Under the pieces are notes generated by a model. It made no database searches and was not told the origin of the DNA. It worked only from the letters and a program-made list of their open reading frames with translations. A program made the translations under genes and the position numbers. 64,000 bases of DNA from Ereboglobus sp. GTDB lineage: Bacteria > Verrucomicrobiota > Verrucomicrobiia > Opitutales > Opitutaceae. Positions 1 to 7,767 of the stretch are shown here, piece after piece. The stretch lies in NCBI GenBank assembly GCA_029974595.1, contig JARKRC010000054.1, forward strand, positions 1 through 64,000, given 5' to 3'. Each line of letters begins with the position of its first letter. The stretch's first letter is position 1.

Positions 1-104
1 AGCTGTCCATCAAGCTTTTTGACCTGATGATTCACTTGTGTTTGTTCGGCCAGCTCGTCGAGCCATCCCGATGGTATCAACGCCAAGAGTTCGCGCACTT
101 TCAT
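1..104 (-). CDS. IS4-type transposase, N-terminal fragment cut by window edge
   Basis: An open frame starts at an ATG at 102-104 and runs off the left end of the window, giving 34 residues that begin MKVRELLALIPSGWLDEL and continue into ELAEQTQVNHQVKKLDGQ. This helical start, with the pattern 'LA-x-x-T-x-V-x-x-x-V-x-K-L-x-G', resembles the N-terminus of IS4-superfamily transposases (family knowledge, matched by eye). The catalytic DDE domain would lie outside the window, so it cannot be checked whether the gene is intact. It sits just past the 3' end of the bat operon and is followed by a REP-like repeat at 223-276. No terminal inverted repeat is visible in the flank at 105-222. Confidence 0.5.
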   Translation of the reverse strand, partial: MKVRELLALIPSGWLDELAEQTQVNHQVKKLDGQ

Positions 105-222
105 GTCCGTTCAATAAATCACACATCTGACTGATTGCATGCGCTTTTTATGTTTCGGACAGCTATGCGGAGACCGTCACTTGTTTATTTTTTGCCTGTT
201 TGTTTTCCGTCTCGTTTTTTTT

Positions 223-276
223 GCGAGGCTTCGCCTCGTCGGGCGGCGAGGACGCCGCCCCTCCTTGTCGCACGCG
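223..276. repeat. REP-like double hairpin, copy 1
   Basis: Two adjacent GC-rich palindromes, GCGAGGC..GCCTCG and GGGCGGCGAGGACGCCGCCC, are followed by the tail CTCCTTGTCGCACGCG. The same hairpin-hairpin-tail unit recurs at 2887-2942, 4331-4387 and 7642-7694, in both orientations. Only this short element and AT-richer sequence occupy the gap between the transposase fragment and the end of the bat operon. Confidence 0.8.
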
Positions 277-312
277 TGGTTTTTCGATTTTCACGCAATC
301 GTCCGCGCGACC

Positions 313-2850
313 CTATTTCCAAAGGCTCACGGTATCTTCAACGGGCACCCAGCCGGTCTGGCCGTCCTCGAAAACAAGGCGCACCCAGCCGGGGAATGTT
401 TTATCGGCGACGGCGACCGTGCCCGCGGCGAGCGGCGTGGTTTTTTGCGCGGTGTCGGCGACCGTGGGAATCGAGCGCAGCGAACCCGCCTTCCAAACGA
501 GCACGGCGTTTTCGTTTTTTGCCGCGCCGTAGGCGTGCAGGCTGAGCAGCGAAACCGTCGCGCCGAGCGCCGCGCAGCCAAAGGCGACGGCGGCGAGAGT
601 CACAAACAATATGCGGCGGCGTCCGTAAACACCCAGGAGCACAAAGGCGAAGGCGAGCGCGGCCAGCCCCACCGAGACGCCAAGCGCGCACTGCCATTGC
701 GCGGGCGAATAGCGGAGCGCGACCTCGCGCGCGGGACCGGGGCGCGTGACCTCGGCGACCGCGCTCGGCGTGTAACCCGCGCGGCTGAGCGTCAGGAGCA
801 CATTGCGCAAAACCTCGGGCTCGCCCGGATGCTGCACAAACGCGGCGACGGCCTGCGCGCCCGCCTCGGCCCAGCGGTCCTGCTGCGCGAGGGCGAGCGA
901 GAGATTGTGCCGCGCCGTCCAGTCGGTCGGGGCGTCGGCGGTTTGTTTGCGCCAGATGGTTTCGGCCGTCTTGAAATCGCCAGCCTTGTAAGCGGCGTGG
1001 GGATCGGCGGTTTTTTCCAGACCATGCAGCGCGATTTGAAACGTGAAAAGCGAAACGAACAGCGCGACGGCGAGCGGGAACAGGTTTCGCGGGGCAAAGA
1101 GTGAGAGCGGATTGAAGCGGCGGACGCGCTTCGCGGCCAGCGCATCGTGGGCGCGCGCGCTCCAGTCGGGCGGAAGCGGCGAGCCGGAGCGGTAGAGCGA
1201 GCGTTCGCTGTCGGACCAGAGCGCCGACCAGACCGCGCCGGCCTGCGTGTCTTTCGCGTTCAGGAAAAGCGAGGCGGAAGGCACGACCTGCGGAATTTTC
1301 CAGAGGATGGCGGTTTCGCGCTGCCATGCTTGGAGGAGCGAGGCGAGGCGCGCGTGATCGGAAGCGGGCGTTTCGTCGATTTGCGCGAGGATTTTCTGGA
1401 GGCGCGCGCGGGCTTCGCGCTGCGGACGGCCCGGATCGGTGCGGCGGGCGCGGCGGAACGCGAGCGCGAGCCAGAGCAACAGGGGCCAGAGACCGGCGCA
1501 CAGGAGCCACATGACGAGTCTGGCGCGCGGAAGCGGAACTGGCGCGGGCTCGGCGGCGGGGAGCGGATCGCCGGGGATGTCGGCGGGCGGTTTCGGCGCT
1601 GCGGCGAGGCCGGGCGTCTCCGCGACCGGAGCGGCGGCAGGCACGCCGGTGCCGGTGAAGATGGGCGCGGCGGCGTTGGCGGCGGGAGCCACGTCGATCT
1701 TCGTCGCGGGCGCGGTGACGGTCACGTAGCGGCCTTGCGCGGGATCAAAATACGTCCACTCGACGGGGCCGAAGGTGTAGGAGCCGGGCTTTGTCGGAAC
1801 GAGCACGACATCCTCGGAAAGCGTCGCGCCGAAGAGCGCGTTTTCGCCCTCGGGCGTGCGCTTGACCTGCGGCTGGATGGCGTGGAAATCCTTCGACACC
1901 GAGCGCGGCGGGAGCGACTGGATGTCGGGCCAGTTGCCGGTTCCGGAAAGCGTGAGCGTCCACGTAATCGGCTCGCCGACGGCAGCGTTGTCGGGGACGA
2001 CTTTTGATTCGAGCTTAAACTGTCCGACCGCCCCGGCGAAGCTGGCGGGCGCGCCTGCGGGGAGTGGTTTCACGGTGATTTTCGGCTGGTCGCTGGTGAT
2101 GGCGAATTGCTCCTGTTGCTGCATTCCGAAAAAGGCGTCCATGCCGGTTGAGCGCCCGGTCACGAGAACGACGACTTGCTTGGCGGGATTTAGCGTGATG
2201 TCGCCGGGAGCGCGCGCGATGGCGCGGGTGTTGTAGATGACATTTATCCAAGGCTCGCCGTTTTTGAGTTCCTCGGAAACCTGATGCTTGGGCCACGGCT
2301 CGGGGTTGAGGGGAAGCGATTCCCACTCGGGGTGTTCACTGCCCAGCGAGGTGAGGAAACGCTTGAGCGCGGTGATGCGATAGGTGATCGGGAACACCTC
2401 GCCGGCCCAGACGGTTTGCGGCGCGATGAGCTTGGAGCTTGCGACCTGATCGAGCGTGAGCGCGCCGCCCTGCACGGTGGCGGCGCCGACATCGAAGCTG
2501 ACCGAAGCCACGGTAAGGCGACCCTTGTCGGTGTTGATTTCAAAGGCCGGAATGGTGACGCGCTGATCGGTGGTGGGACGGGCGTTGATGCCAAAGGAAA
2601 TGCTGACGGTGGTGCGGCCGTTGACGCTGTTGAAGTTTTGCGAGTTTCTGCCGCTGGGCTGGAGTTCGAGACCGGGCACGGCGGGAAGCGGGGCGTTGCC
2701 CTGCGGCTGACAGTTGTCGAACACGAGTTGGAGCTGCGTAACCTGACCCTTTGCGAGGCTGCCTCCGTCGGGCTCCCAACGGACGGATTGGGCGTGAGAG
2801 GTAGTAACGATCAGCGTGAAGAGGAAAACGAATACTGTGAAACGTGACAT
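313..2850 (-). CDS. batD: BatD-family membrane protein with C-terminal SH3-like domain
   Basis: The protein has 845 residues when started at the ATG directly before a clear signal peptide (MSRFTVFVFLFTLIVTTSHA). A long periplasmic part of Ig-like, beta-rich repeats carries the BatD pattern: LPAVPGLEL, a GRTT segment, PAFEINTDKG, WAGEVFPITYRI and GEPITWTLTLSGTGNWPDI. A membrane segment near the middle (LVMWLLCAGLWPLLLWLALAF), a cytoplasmic TPR-like part and two further membrane helices follow, and the protein ends in an SH3-like stretch (AGTVAVADKTFPGWVRLVFED). BatD proteins act with the VWA proteins BatA and BatB in the envelope and are linked to aerotolerance or stress in other bacteria; the biochemical role is not settled. 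The open frame continues upstream to an ATG that overlaps the preceding stop (TGATG at 3075), adding about 75 Arg-rich residues encoded by repeats, so the start is uncertain. It is the last gene of the operon and the full-length partner of the truncated copy at 3075-4295. Confidence 0.85.
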   Translation of the reverse strand: MSRFTVFVFLFTLIVTTSHAQSVRWEPDGGSLAKGQVTQLQLVFDNCQPQGNAPLPAVPGLELQPSGRNSQNFNSVNGRTTVSISFGINARPTTDQRVTIPAFEINTDKGRLTVASVSFDVGAATVQGGALTLDQVASSKLIAPQTVWAGEVFPITYRITALKRFLTSLGSEHPEWESLPLNPEPWPKHQVSEELKNGEPWINVIYNTRAIARAPGDITLNPAKQVVVLVTGRSTGMDAFFGMQQQEQFAITSDQPKITVKPLPAGAPASFAGAVGQFKLESKVVPDNAAVGEPITWTLTLSGTGNWPDIQSLPPRSVSKDFHAIQPQVKRTPEGENALFGATLSEDVVLVPTKPGSYTFGPVEWTYFDPAQGRYVTVTAPATKIDVAPAANAAAPIFTGTGVPAAAPVAETPGLAAAPKPPADIPGDPLPAAEPAPVPLPRARLVMWLLCAGLWPLLLWLALAFRRARRTDPGRPQREARARLQKILAQIDETPASDHARLASLLQAWQRETAILWKIPQVVPSASLFLNAKDTQAGAVWSALWSDSERSLYRSGSPLPPDWSARAHDALAAKRVRRFNPLSLFAPRNLFPLAVALFVSLFTFQIALHGLEKTADPHAAYKAGDFKTAETIWRKQTADAPTDWTARHNLSLALAQQDRWAEAGAQAVAAFVQHPGEPEVLRNVLLTLSRAGYTPSAVAEVTRPGPAREVALRYSPAQWQCALGVSVGLAALAFAFVLLGVYGRRRILFVTLAAVAFGCAALGATVSLLSLHAYGAAKNENAVLVWKAGSLRSIPTVADTAQKTTPLAAGTVAVADKTFPGWVRLVFEDGQTGWVPVEDTVSLWK

Positions 2851-2886
2851 GACGGAAAATGACATGACGGAAAATGAGCGAGTGGC

Positions 2887-3045
2887 GCGTGCGCAAGGAG
2901 CGGCGGCGTCCCGCCGCCGGACGAGGCTGCAAGCCTCGCCGCTTTTGAGATTGTTTTTGAAGGGGTTTGAATCCGGCGATTGCAGGGGCGGGCACGCGCG
3001 TTGCGCGTGTCGGGCGACGGGACGTCGCCCCTCCTTGCGCACGCG
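2887..3045. repeat. REP-like hairpins, copies between the two batD genes
   Basis: At 2887-2942 there is an inverted-orientation copy of the double hairpin seen at 223-276. At 3012-3045 there is a shorter relative, GGGCGACGGGACGTCGCCC plus the CTCCTTGCGCACGCG tail. Both lie in the leader between the stop of the truncated batD and the signal peptide of the full-length batD. They keep an open frame with that gene. Confidence 0.8.
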
Positions 3046-3074
3046 TTCATTGCAGTTGATCAGGATGTTCGTCA

Positions 3075-4295
3075 TCACCAGTCCTTGCCTTTCGGTTTTT
3101 GGGCGTCGGCGGGGCTAACTTCGATTGTGGTGGCTGGCGTGGTGATGGTCACGTAGCGATCTTCCACAGGGTCAAAGTAGCTCCATTCAATGGGGTCGAA
3201 TGTGCTGGGGCCGAATTTGGTTGGAACAAGCACAACCCTCTCGGAGAGCGTGACGTTGTAGAGAGAAGCTTCACTTTTCGGCGTGCGTTTGGCTTGCGGC
3301 AAGCTGGCACGAAAATCTTTGGGCGCAAAGCGCGGTGGGAGCAAGTGGATGTCAGGCCAATTTCCCGTTCCCGAAAGCGTGAGCGTCCACGTGATGGGCT
3401 CGCCGACGATTGCGTTTTCTGGAACAATTTTTGACTCAAGTTTGAATTGCCCCACGGCTCCGGAAAAACTTTTGGACGCACCGCCAGGGAGAGTTTTGAC
3501 AGTGATCGTCGGCTGGTCGCTGGTAATGAGGAATTGTTGCCTTTGCGTCATGCTCCCGGCAATGGTGGCGACAGAGGCATCCACTGGACGCTTGCTGTCT
3601 ATGTGCACGATTTGCGTGGCGGGATTTAATGTAACCTTACCAGACGTGCGCACAACGGCGCGGGTATTATAAATGATGTTTACCCAGAGTTCTCCACTCT
3701 GGATGGTTTCAGTAACTTGATGTTTGGGCCACGGTTCGATGTTGAGCGGAAGCGCGTCCCAATCGGGTATTTCATTACCGAGTGCGTGGATGAAGCGTTT
3801 GTCAGCGGTGATAGTGAAAGCGAGAGGGAAAACCTCGCCAGCCCAGACAGCTGCGGGAGCCGTGAGTTTGGCAGTGGCAATTTGATCCAAGGGAAGATGT
3901 CTGTTCTGATCGCCCAGCACGGTAGCGTCCCCGATGTCGAAGCTAGCGGAAGCCACGGTCAGTTCGCCCTTGTCCGTGTTGATTTTGAATGCGGGGATGA
4001 CGATGTGCTGGTCGGTGCTAGGCTGGACATCGATACCAATAGAAACGGTTTTGGTGGTGCGGCCGTTGACGGTGCTGAAGCTTTGCGAGCGGCCCTTGGT
4101 CGGTCGGAGCTCAAGTCCAGGCACGGCTGGGAGTGTGCCGGTGCCTTCCGGCTGACAATTTGTAAACACGAGTTGGATTTTGGTAACCTGCCCCTTGGCG
4201 AGACTGCCGTTCGAGGGTTCCCAACGCACGGATTGGGCGTGAGAGGTCGTGACGATCAGCGTGAAGAGGAAAACGAATACTGTGAAACGTGACAT
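3075..4295 (-). CDS. Truncated BatD paralogue (periplasmic half only)
   Basis: The product has 406 residues when started at the signal peptide (MSRFTVFVFLFTLIVTTSHA, identical to that of the downstream batD). It is collinear with the N-terminal half of the neighbouring BatD: LPAVPGLELRP, PAFKINTDKGELTVAS, WAGEVFPLAFTI, GEPITWTLTLSGTGNWPDI. It then stops before the membrane segment. Its last residues, PADAQKPKGKDW, are the same as the last residues of the upstream gene at 4517-5536. That is what a tandem duplication running from the tail of the upstream gene into batD would produce. The mature sequence has drifted noticeably from the full-length copy, while the leader and signal peptide are almost identical. 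The open frame also extends upstream to an ATG overlapping the previous stop (TGATG at 4515-4519), so translational coupling is possible. As annotated, it would be an exported soluble or loosely bound protein. Whether it is functional is unknown. Confidence 0.75.
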   Translation of the reverse strand: MSRFTVFVFLFTLIVTTSHAQSVRWEPSNGSLAKGQVTKIQLVFTNCQPEGTGTLPAVPGLELRPTKGRSQSFSTVNGRTTKTVSIGIDVQPSTDQHIVIPAFKINTDKGELTVASASFDIGDATVLGDQNRHLPLDQIATAKLTAPAAVWAGEVFPLAFTITADKRFIHALGNEIPDWDALPLNIEPWPKHQVTETIQSGELWVNIIYNTRAVVRTSGKVTLNPATQIVHIDSKRPVDASVATIAGSMTQRQQFLITSDQPTITVKTLPGGASKSFSGAVGQFKLESKIVPENAIVGEPITWTLTLSGTGNWPDIHLLPPRFAPKDFRASLPQAKRTPKSEASLYNVTLSERVVLVPTKFGPSTFDPIEWSYFDPVEDRYVTITTPATTIEVSPADAQKPKGKDW

Positions 4296-4330
4296 GACGG
4301 AAAATGGCATGACGGAAAGTGAGCGAGTGG

Positions 4331-4487
4331 CGCGTGCGCAAGGAGCGGCGGCGTCCCGCCGCCGGACGAGGCTGCAAGCCTCGCCGCTTTTGAGGTTGTT
4401 CTTGAAGAAATTTGAATGCGGCAATTGGAGCGGGCACGCGCGTTGCGCGTGTCGGGCGACGGGACGTCGCCCCTCCTTGCGCAAGCG
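4331..4487. repeat. REP-like hairpins upstream of truncated batD
   Basis: The double hairpin at 4331-4387 and the short single hairpin at 4454-4487 match the pair at 2887-3045 almost base for base. This supports duplication of the whole leader together with the gene. Confidence 0.8.
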
Positions 4488-4516
4488 TTCTTCACGGGTG
4501 ATTGAGATGTTCGTCA

Positions 4517-5536
4517 TCACCAGTCCTTCCCTTTCGGTTTTTGGGCGTCGGCGGGGATTTGCATCGTGCCGGATTGGGCGGCTTGCATGCGTTGGAAGAG
4601 AACAGCGGGGGCATCCTTGTCGCGCACCTGGTCGAGCTGGCGGAGGGGCATGATCATGCTCGAATCAACAGGTTGCTGCTGCTTGCCGTCGGCTCCGCCG
4701 ATTTGCTGCATGTCGGCGGGCTGGGGCTGCGGTTGCTGTTGTTCCTGCGGCGGCTGCTCTCCGGCGTTTTGCTGCGAGGCGTCGTCTTTCTTTTCATCCT
4801 CTTTTTTCCTCATGTCGCCGAAGGCGGACTCCTTTTGCGGCTTCGCGCTTTGCTCGCGCATGTCGTCAGTTTTGCCGTCTTTTTGTCCGTCCTGCTGCTG
4901 CGATTGTTGTTCGCCGCCCTGCTGGTTTTTTTGATCCTGGCCTTGCTGCTGCTGTTGCTGATCCTTGTTTTCGCCGGATTTATTTTGCTGCTGCTGGTCT
5001 TGTTTGTCGCCGGACTGGTTTTGCTGATCCTGCTGATTCTTCTGCTGATCTTTTTGCTGATCCTGCTTCTGGTCGTCCTTCTGGTTTTTGTCCTGCTGCT
5101 GCTGGTCTTGTTTTTGCTGCTCGGGTTTTTCGAGGAACTTTTCGAGGCGGGACTGAAGGTCGTCCCAGTCGGCGGCCTTGGCGTCGAGCTTGCGGCCTTG
5201 CGCGACGCCAGCGAGGGCGTCGTGTATCGGTTTTTCGGATACTTGCTGCTTCGCGCCCTGCACGGCCTGGCTGTAGGCGATGGTTTCGGTGGCAAAGTCG
5301 GCGAGGTCGCGCGGCGCGAGCGTTTCGAGGGCGGCGAGTTTTCCGACGAGTTCGCCGAGCGGTTTTGCAAGATCCTCGACGGACGCGGCAGGTTCGGCGG
5401 GTGCGGTCGGTTGGACGACGTCGATGGCGCGGAGCGATGTCGCGAGGAATAAAACCGCCAAGCCCTGGCACAGAAAAACGCCAAAGGAGCAAAGACATTT
5501 CGGCTTGGCGGAGACAGGTTTGGTTGGATTTCTCAT
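4517..5536 (-). CDS. BatC-position protein, Gln/Asp/Lys-rich low complexity
   Basis: The gene encodes about 339 residues from the ATG at 5534-5536, which overlaps the batB stop as ATGA and is preceded by the purine-rich GGGAGGAG, a good ribosome binding site. The N-terminus has a hydrophobic export signal or anchor (LCQGLAVLFLATSLRAID), followed by a helical stretch and then roughly 110 residues made almost only of Q, K, D, N, E and G. The C-terminus is short and ordered-looking (MIMPLRQLDQVRDKDAPA). In Bacteroidota, BatC has TPRs followed by a Gln-rich tail; here no convincing TPR remains, so the name rests on position in the operon and on composition. The final residues ADAQKPKGKDW are duplicated at the end of the next gene. 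Confidence 0.6.
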   Translation of the reverse strand: MRNPTKPVSAKPKCLCSFGVFLCQGLAVLFLATSLRAIDVVQPTAPAEPAASVEDLAKPLGELVGKLAALETLAPRDLADFATETIAYSQAVQGAKQQVSEKPIHDALAGVAQGRKLDAKAADWDDLQSRLEKFLEKPEQQKQDQQQQDKNQKDDQKQDQQKDQQKNQQDQQNQSGDKQDQQQQNKSGENKDQQQQQQGQDQKNQQGGEQQSQQQDGQKDGKTDDMREQSAKPQKESAFGDMRKKEDEKKDDASQQNAGEQPPQEQQQPQPQPADMQQIGGADGKQQQPVDSSMIMPLRQLDQVRDKDAPAVLFQRMQAAQSGTMQIPADAQKPKGKDW

Positions 5537-6576
5537 TTTTTCACTCCTCCCTTCGCGAGGCGGATGGCGCGATTTTTGGGACGCACGGGAAATTCGAAAA
5601 AGTAGCTGAGGCAGAGGAATGCGAGCGCGGCGGCGAGCGGCCACTGGAAACGCTCGGCGAGGCGCACGCGGTTTTCCTCGCGGAACTCGCCCTTGCGTCC
5701 GGTGGCGACGGTTTTGTCAACGAGATCGGCGAGATCGACCCAGGCGCTGGCGTCGGCATAGACGCCGTTGGTGGAGCCGGCGAGTTCCTGGAGCGTCTTG
5801 GGTTCGAGGCGCGAGAGGACGACCGCGCCGCGCTCGTCCTTGATGAGGCCGCCTTTCCCGTCGGACATGATCGAGCCGGCCTCGGTGCCGACCCCGAGGG
5901 CGATGACGCGGATGTTGCGCTCCTTCAATTTTCCGATGAGGGAGCGCCACGTCGTGTCGTTGGCCTCGCCGTCGCTGAGGATGATGAGGAAGCGGTCGGC
6001 GTTGTCGCTCTGACCGAAGGAGCTGAGCGCGGTGTTGAGGAGCATCGTGTAGTCGGTGCCACCTTGCGGGAGGTAGTCGGAGTTGAGGAGCGGGAGGAAA
6101 TCGCGGAGGATTTCGTAATCGGAACTGAGCGGGCTTTGGAGAAACGCGGTGCCGGCGAAAACGACAAGGCCGACGCGCTCGCCCTTGAGTCTTGAGAGGA
6201 GTCCGCTGACGAGGAGGCGGGCGCGGTCGAGGCGCGTGGGTTTTATGTCGGTTGCGTTCATCGAACGCGAGAGGTCTAGGGCGATGAGAATTTCGCGGGA
6301 CTGGTCGAAAACGGGTTCCTCGATGCGGCCCCATTGCGGGCGAGCGATGGCGACGGTGGCGAACGCGAGGCCGAGGCAGAGGAGGATTTTCGATTTTCGA
6401 CTTTCGATTTTCGACTTTCGATTTTCGGAAACAAGCTGGAGTGTGCGCGGGCCGGCATTGGCGCGAAGGATTTTCGGGCGGACGGCAATGACGCGCACGC
6501 GCCCGATGATCTCCACGAGCATGAGGAGCGCGGGGATTGCGAGGAGCCAGAGGAGCTGCGGCCAGTGAAAACTCAT
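5533..6576 (-). CDS. batB: BatB-like VWA-domain membrane protein
   Basis: The 347-residue protein has N-terminal membrane helices (PQLLWLLAIPALLMLVEIIG and LLCLGLAFATVAIA), a von Willebrand A domain with the metal-site motif DLSRS at about residues 101-105 plus later GGTDY and LSDGE elements, and a C-terminal helix (LAAALAFLCLSYFFEFPV). VWA proteins of this class bind divalent metal and partner proteins and work with MoxR AAA+ ATPases. The start ATG overlaps the batA stop (ATGA at 6573-6576), so the two genes are translationally coupled. Residues about 51-64 (ENRKSKIESRKSKI) are unusual: they are encoded by a tandem run of the CGATTTT-type repeat that elsewhere lies between genes, here inserted in frame just before the second membrane helix. 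Confidence 0.9.
   Translation of the reverse strand: MSFHWPQLLWLLAIPALLMLVEIIGRVRVIAVRPKILRANAGPRTLQLVSENRKSKIESRKSKILLCLGLAFATVAIARPQWGRIEEPVFDQSREILIALDLSRSMNATDIKPTRLDRARLLVSGLLSRLKGERVGLVVFAGTAFLQSPLSSDYEILRDFLPLLNSDYLPQGGTDYTMLLNTALSSFGQSDNADRFLIILSDGEANDTTWRSLIGKLKERNIRVIALGVGTEAGSIMSDGKGGLIKDERGAVVLSRLEPKTLQELAGSTNGVYADASAWVDLADLVDKTVATGRKGEFREENRVRLAERFQWPLAAALAFLCLSYFFEFPVRPKNRAIRLAKGGVKK
6386..6428. repeat. Tandem CGATTTT/CGACTTT repeat inside batB
   Basis: About six units of a 7-base repeat (CGATTTT with CGACTTT variants) run in tandem inside the coding sequence, without a paired inverted arm. The same heptamer forms the arms of the intergenic elements at 8721-8831, 12015-12120 and 37729-37830. 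Confidence 0.8.
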
Positions 6577-7616
6577 TGCGGGTTGCTGATTGCGGGTTGC
6601 GGGTTGCGGCGCGCGGTCCGGACGGCAAGCGCGGCGAGCAGGAGCAGCACGGCCCCGGGCGCGGCGAACCAGAAAAAGTATTCGGTGGTGACGAGATATG
6701 ACTTGGCCTGAAATTCGATTTTCTTGGCGCGGTCGATCGCGGCAAAGGCGGACTTGATGGTGCTGTTGTCGCGGGCCCGGAAATAGTTGCCGCCAGTTTC
6801 GCGGGCGATGGTGCGGAGGGTTTCCTCATCGAGATCGCTGATGGCACGGCGCGCGCCGATGCGGTTGCCGTTGTTGTCGAAAACGGGAACCGGCACCCAG
6901 CCTTCCTTGCCCGCGCCGATGGTGTAAACGGGGACGTGGCGCTCCTTGGCGATGGCGGTGGCTTGCTGCGGGGTAAGCGTGCCGCGATTGTTGGCGCCGT
7001 CGGTGAGAAGGATTACGAACGCGCCCTGGCGTTTTTGGCCGTCCTCGGTGCGCTCGGATTGTTCGAGCCGCGTGAGCGCAACGCCGAGCCCGTCGCCGAT
7101 CGCGGTGCCGTCCTCGACGAGTCCGATTTTGATTTGCTCGACCTGGCGCGCAAGCCAGTCGTGGTCGAAGGTGAGCGGGGCAAGCGTGTAGGCGCGTCCG
7201 GCAAAGAGAACGACGCCGATGCGATCGCTGGGGCGGTCGTTGATGAAAGCCTGGATCACGGGCTTGATGGCCTGGAGGCGGTTGACGGGCGTGCTGCCTT
7301 CGGTGAAATCCTCGGAAAGCATCGAGGTGGAAAGATCGATGGCGAGGATGAGGTCGTAGCCTTGCGTGCGGACTTCGCGCCTGTCCTCGACTTTTTGCGG
7401 GCGGGCGAGGCCGGCGATGACGAGCGTGAGGCCGAGCGCGGCGAGGATTGCCGGGATGCGCGAGGGGCCGGTAAGCGACACGCGATGCCACGACGAGGCA
7501 AAGGGAACGATGAGGACCGAGACGGTGCGGCGCGAACGCAGGAAGATGATCGCGGGAATGATCAGCAGCGCGAAAAACCAGAGCGGGTCTTTGAAGATGT
7601 AGGGGGAGTTAAACAT
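6573..7616 (-). CDS. batA: BatA-like VWA-domain membrane protein
   Basis: The product has 347 residues from the ATG at 7614-7616 (MFNSPYIFKDPLWFFALL). Translation further upstream would only read repeat DNA. Two N-terminal helices (DPLWFFALLIIPAIIFL and IPAILAALGLTLVIAGLA) precede a VWA domain with the metal-site motif DLSTS at about 94-98 and ILLTDGANN later. A C-terminal helix (YFFWFAAPGAVLLLLAALAV) closes the protein. BatA and BatB are expected to form an inner-membrane assembly facing the periplasm, loaded or remodelled by MoxR. The last residues, RRNPQPAISNPQ, are encoded by a tandem GCAACCC-type repeat, so the C-terminus looks extended by repeat expansion. The stop overlaps the batB start. 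Confidence 0.9.
   Translation of the reverse strand: MFNSPYIFKDPLWFFALLIIPAIIFLRSRRTVSVLIVPFASSWHRVSLTGPSRIPAILAALGLTLVIAGLARPQKVEDRREVRTQGYDLILAIDLSTSMLSEDFTEGSTPVNRLQAIKPVIQAFINDRPSDRIGVVLFAGRAYTLAPLTFDHDWLARQVEQIKIGLVEDGTAIGDGLGVALTRLEQSERTEDGQKRQGAFVILLTDGANNRGTLTPQQATAIAKERHVPVYTIGAGKEGWVPVPVFDNNGNRIGARRAISDLDEETLRTIARETGGNYFRARDNSTIKSAFAAIDRAKKIEFQAKSYLVTTEYFFWFAAPGAVLLLLAALAVRTARRNPQPAISNPQ
6576..6609. repeat. Tandem GGGTTGC repeat at batA 3' end
   Basis: The last codons of batA consist of imperfect tandem copies of a 7-base unit (GGGTTGC, with TGATTGC variants). This is a different heptamer from the one in batB but the same kind of structure. Confidence 0.75.
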
Positions 7617-7627
7617 CGGCGGTGGCG

Positions 7628-7739
7628 CCAAATTCCAGAGGGCGAGGCACTGCCTCGTCCGGCGGCGGGACGCCGCCGCTCCTTGTCGCACGCGTTCCTT
7701 GTCGCACGCGGCGTTCTGAGCGTTTGTTCTGGAATTTGG
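7628..7739. repeat. Compound element: inverted arms around a REP double hairpin
   Basis: The perfect 12-base arms CCAAATTCCAGA (7628-7639) and TCTGGAATTTGG (7728-7739) enclose a copy of the double hairpin and CTCCTTGTCGCACGCG tail (7642-7694), part of the tail being repeated. A short tandem of TTGGGAATTGGGATTT type follows on the right. The element fills the gap between the DUF58 gene and batA, which holds no other feature. Confidence 0.75.
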
Positions 7740-7767
7740 TCATTGGGAATTGGGATTTCCGCGCGCG

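Noticed and set aside
4502-5452. Long Leu-rich, membrane-like open frame antisense to the BatC-position gene
   Set aside because: It is the complement of Gln/Asp/Lys-rich codons (CAG, CAA, AAG read as Leu/Val-rich sequence). The sense frame has an export signal, a ribosome binding site and operon overlaps.
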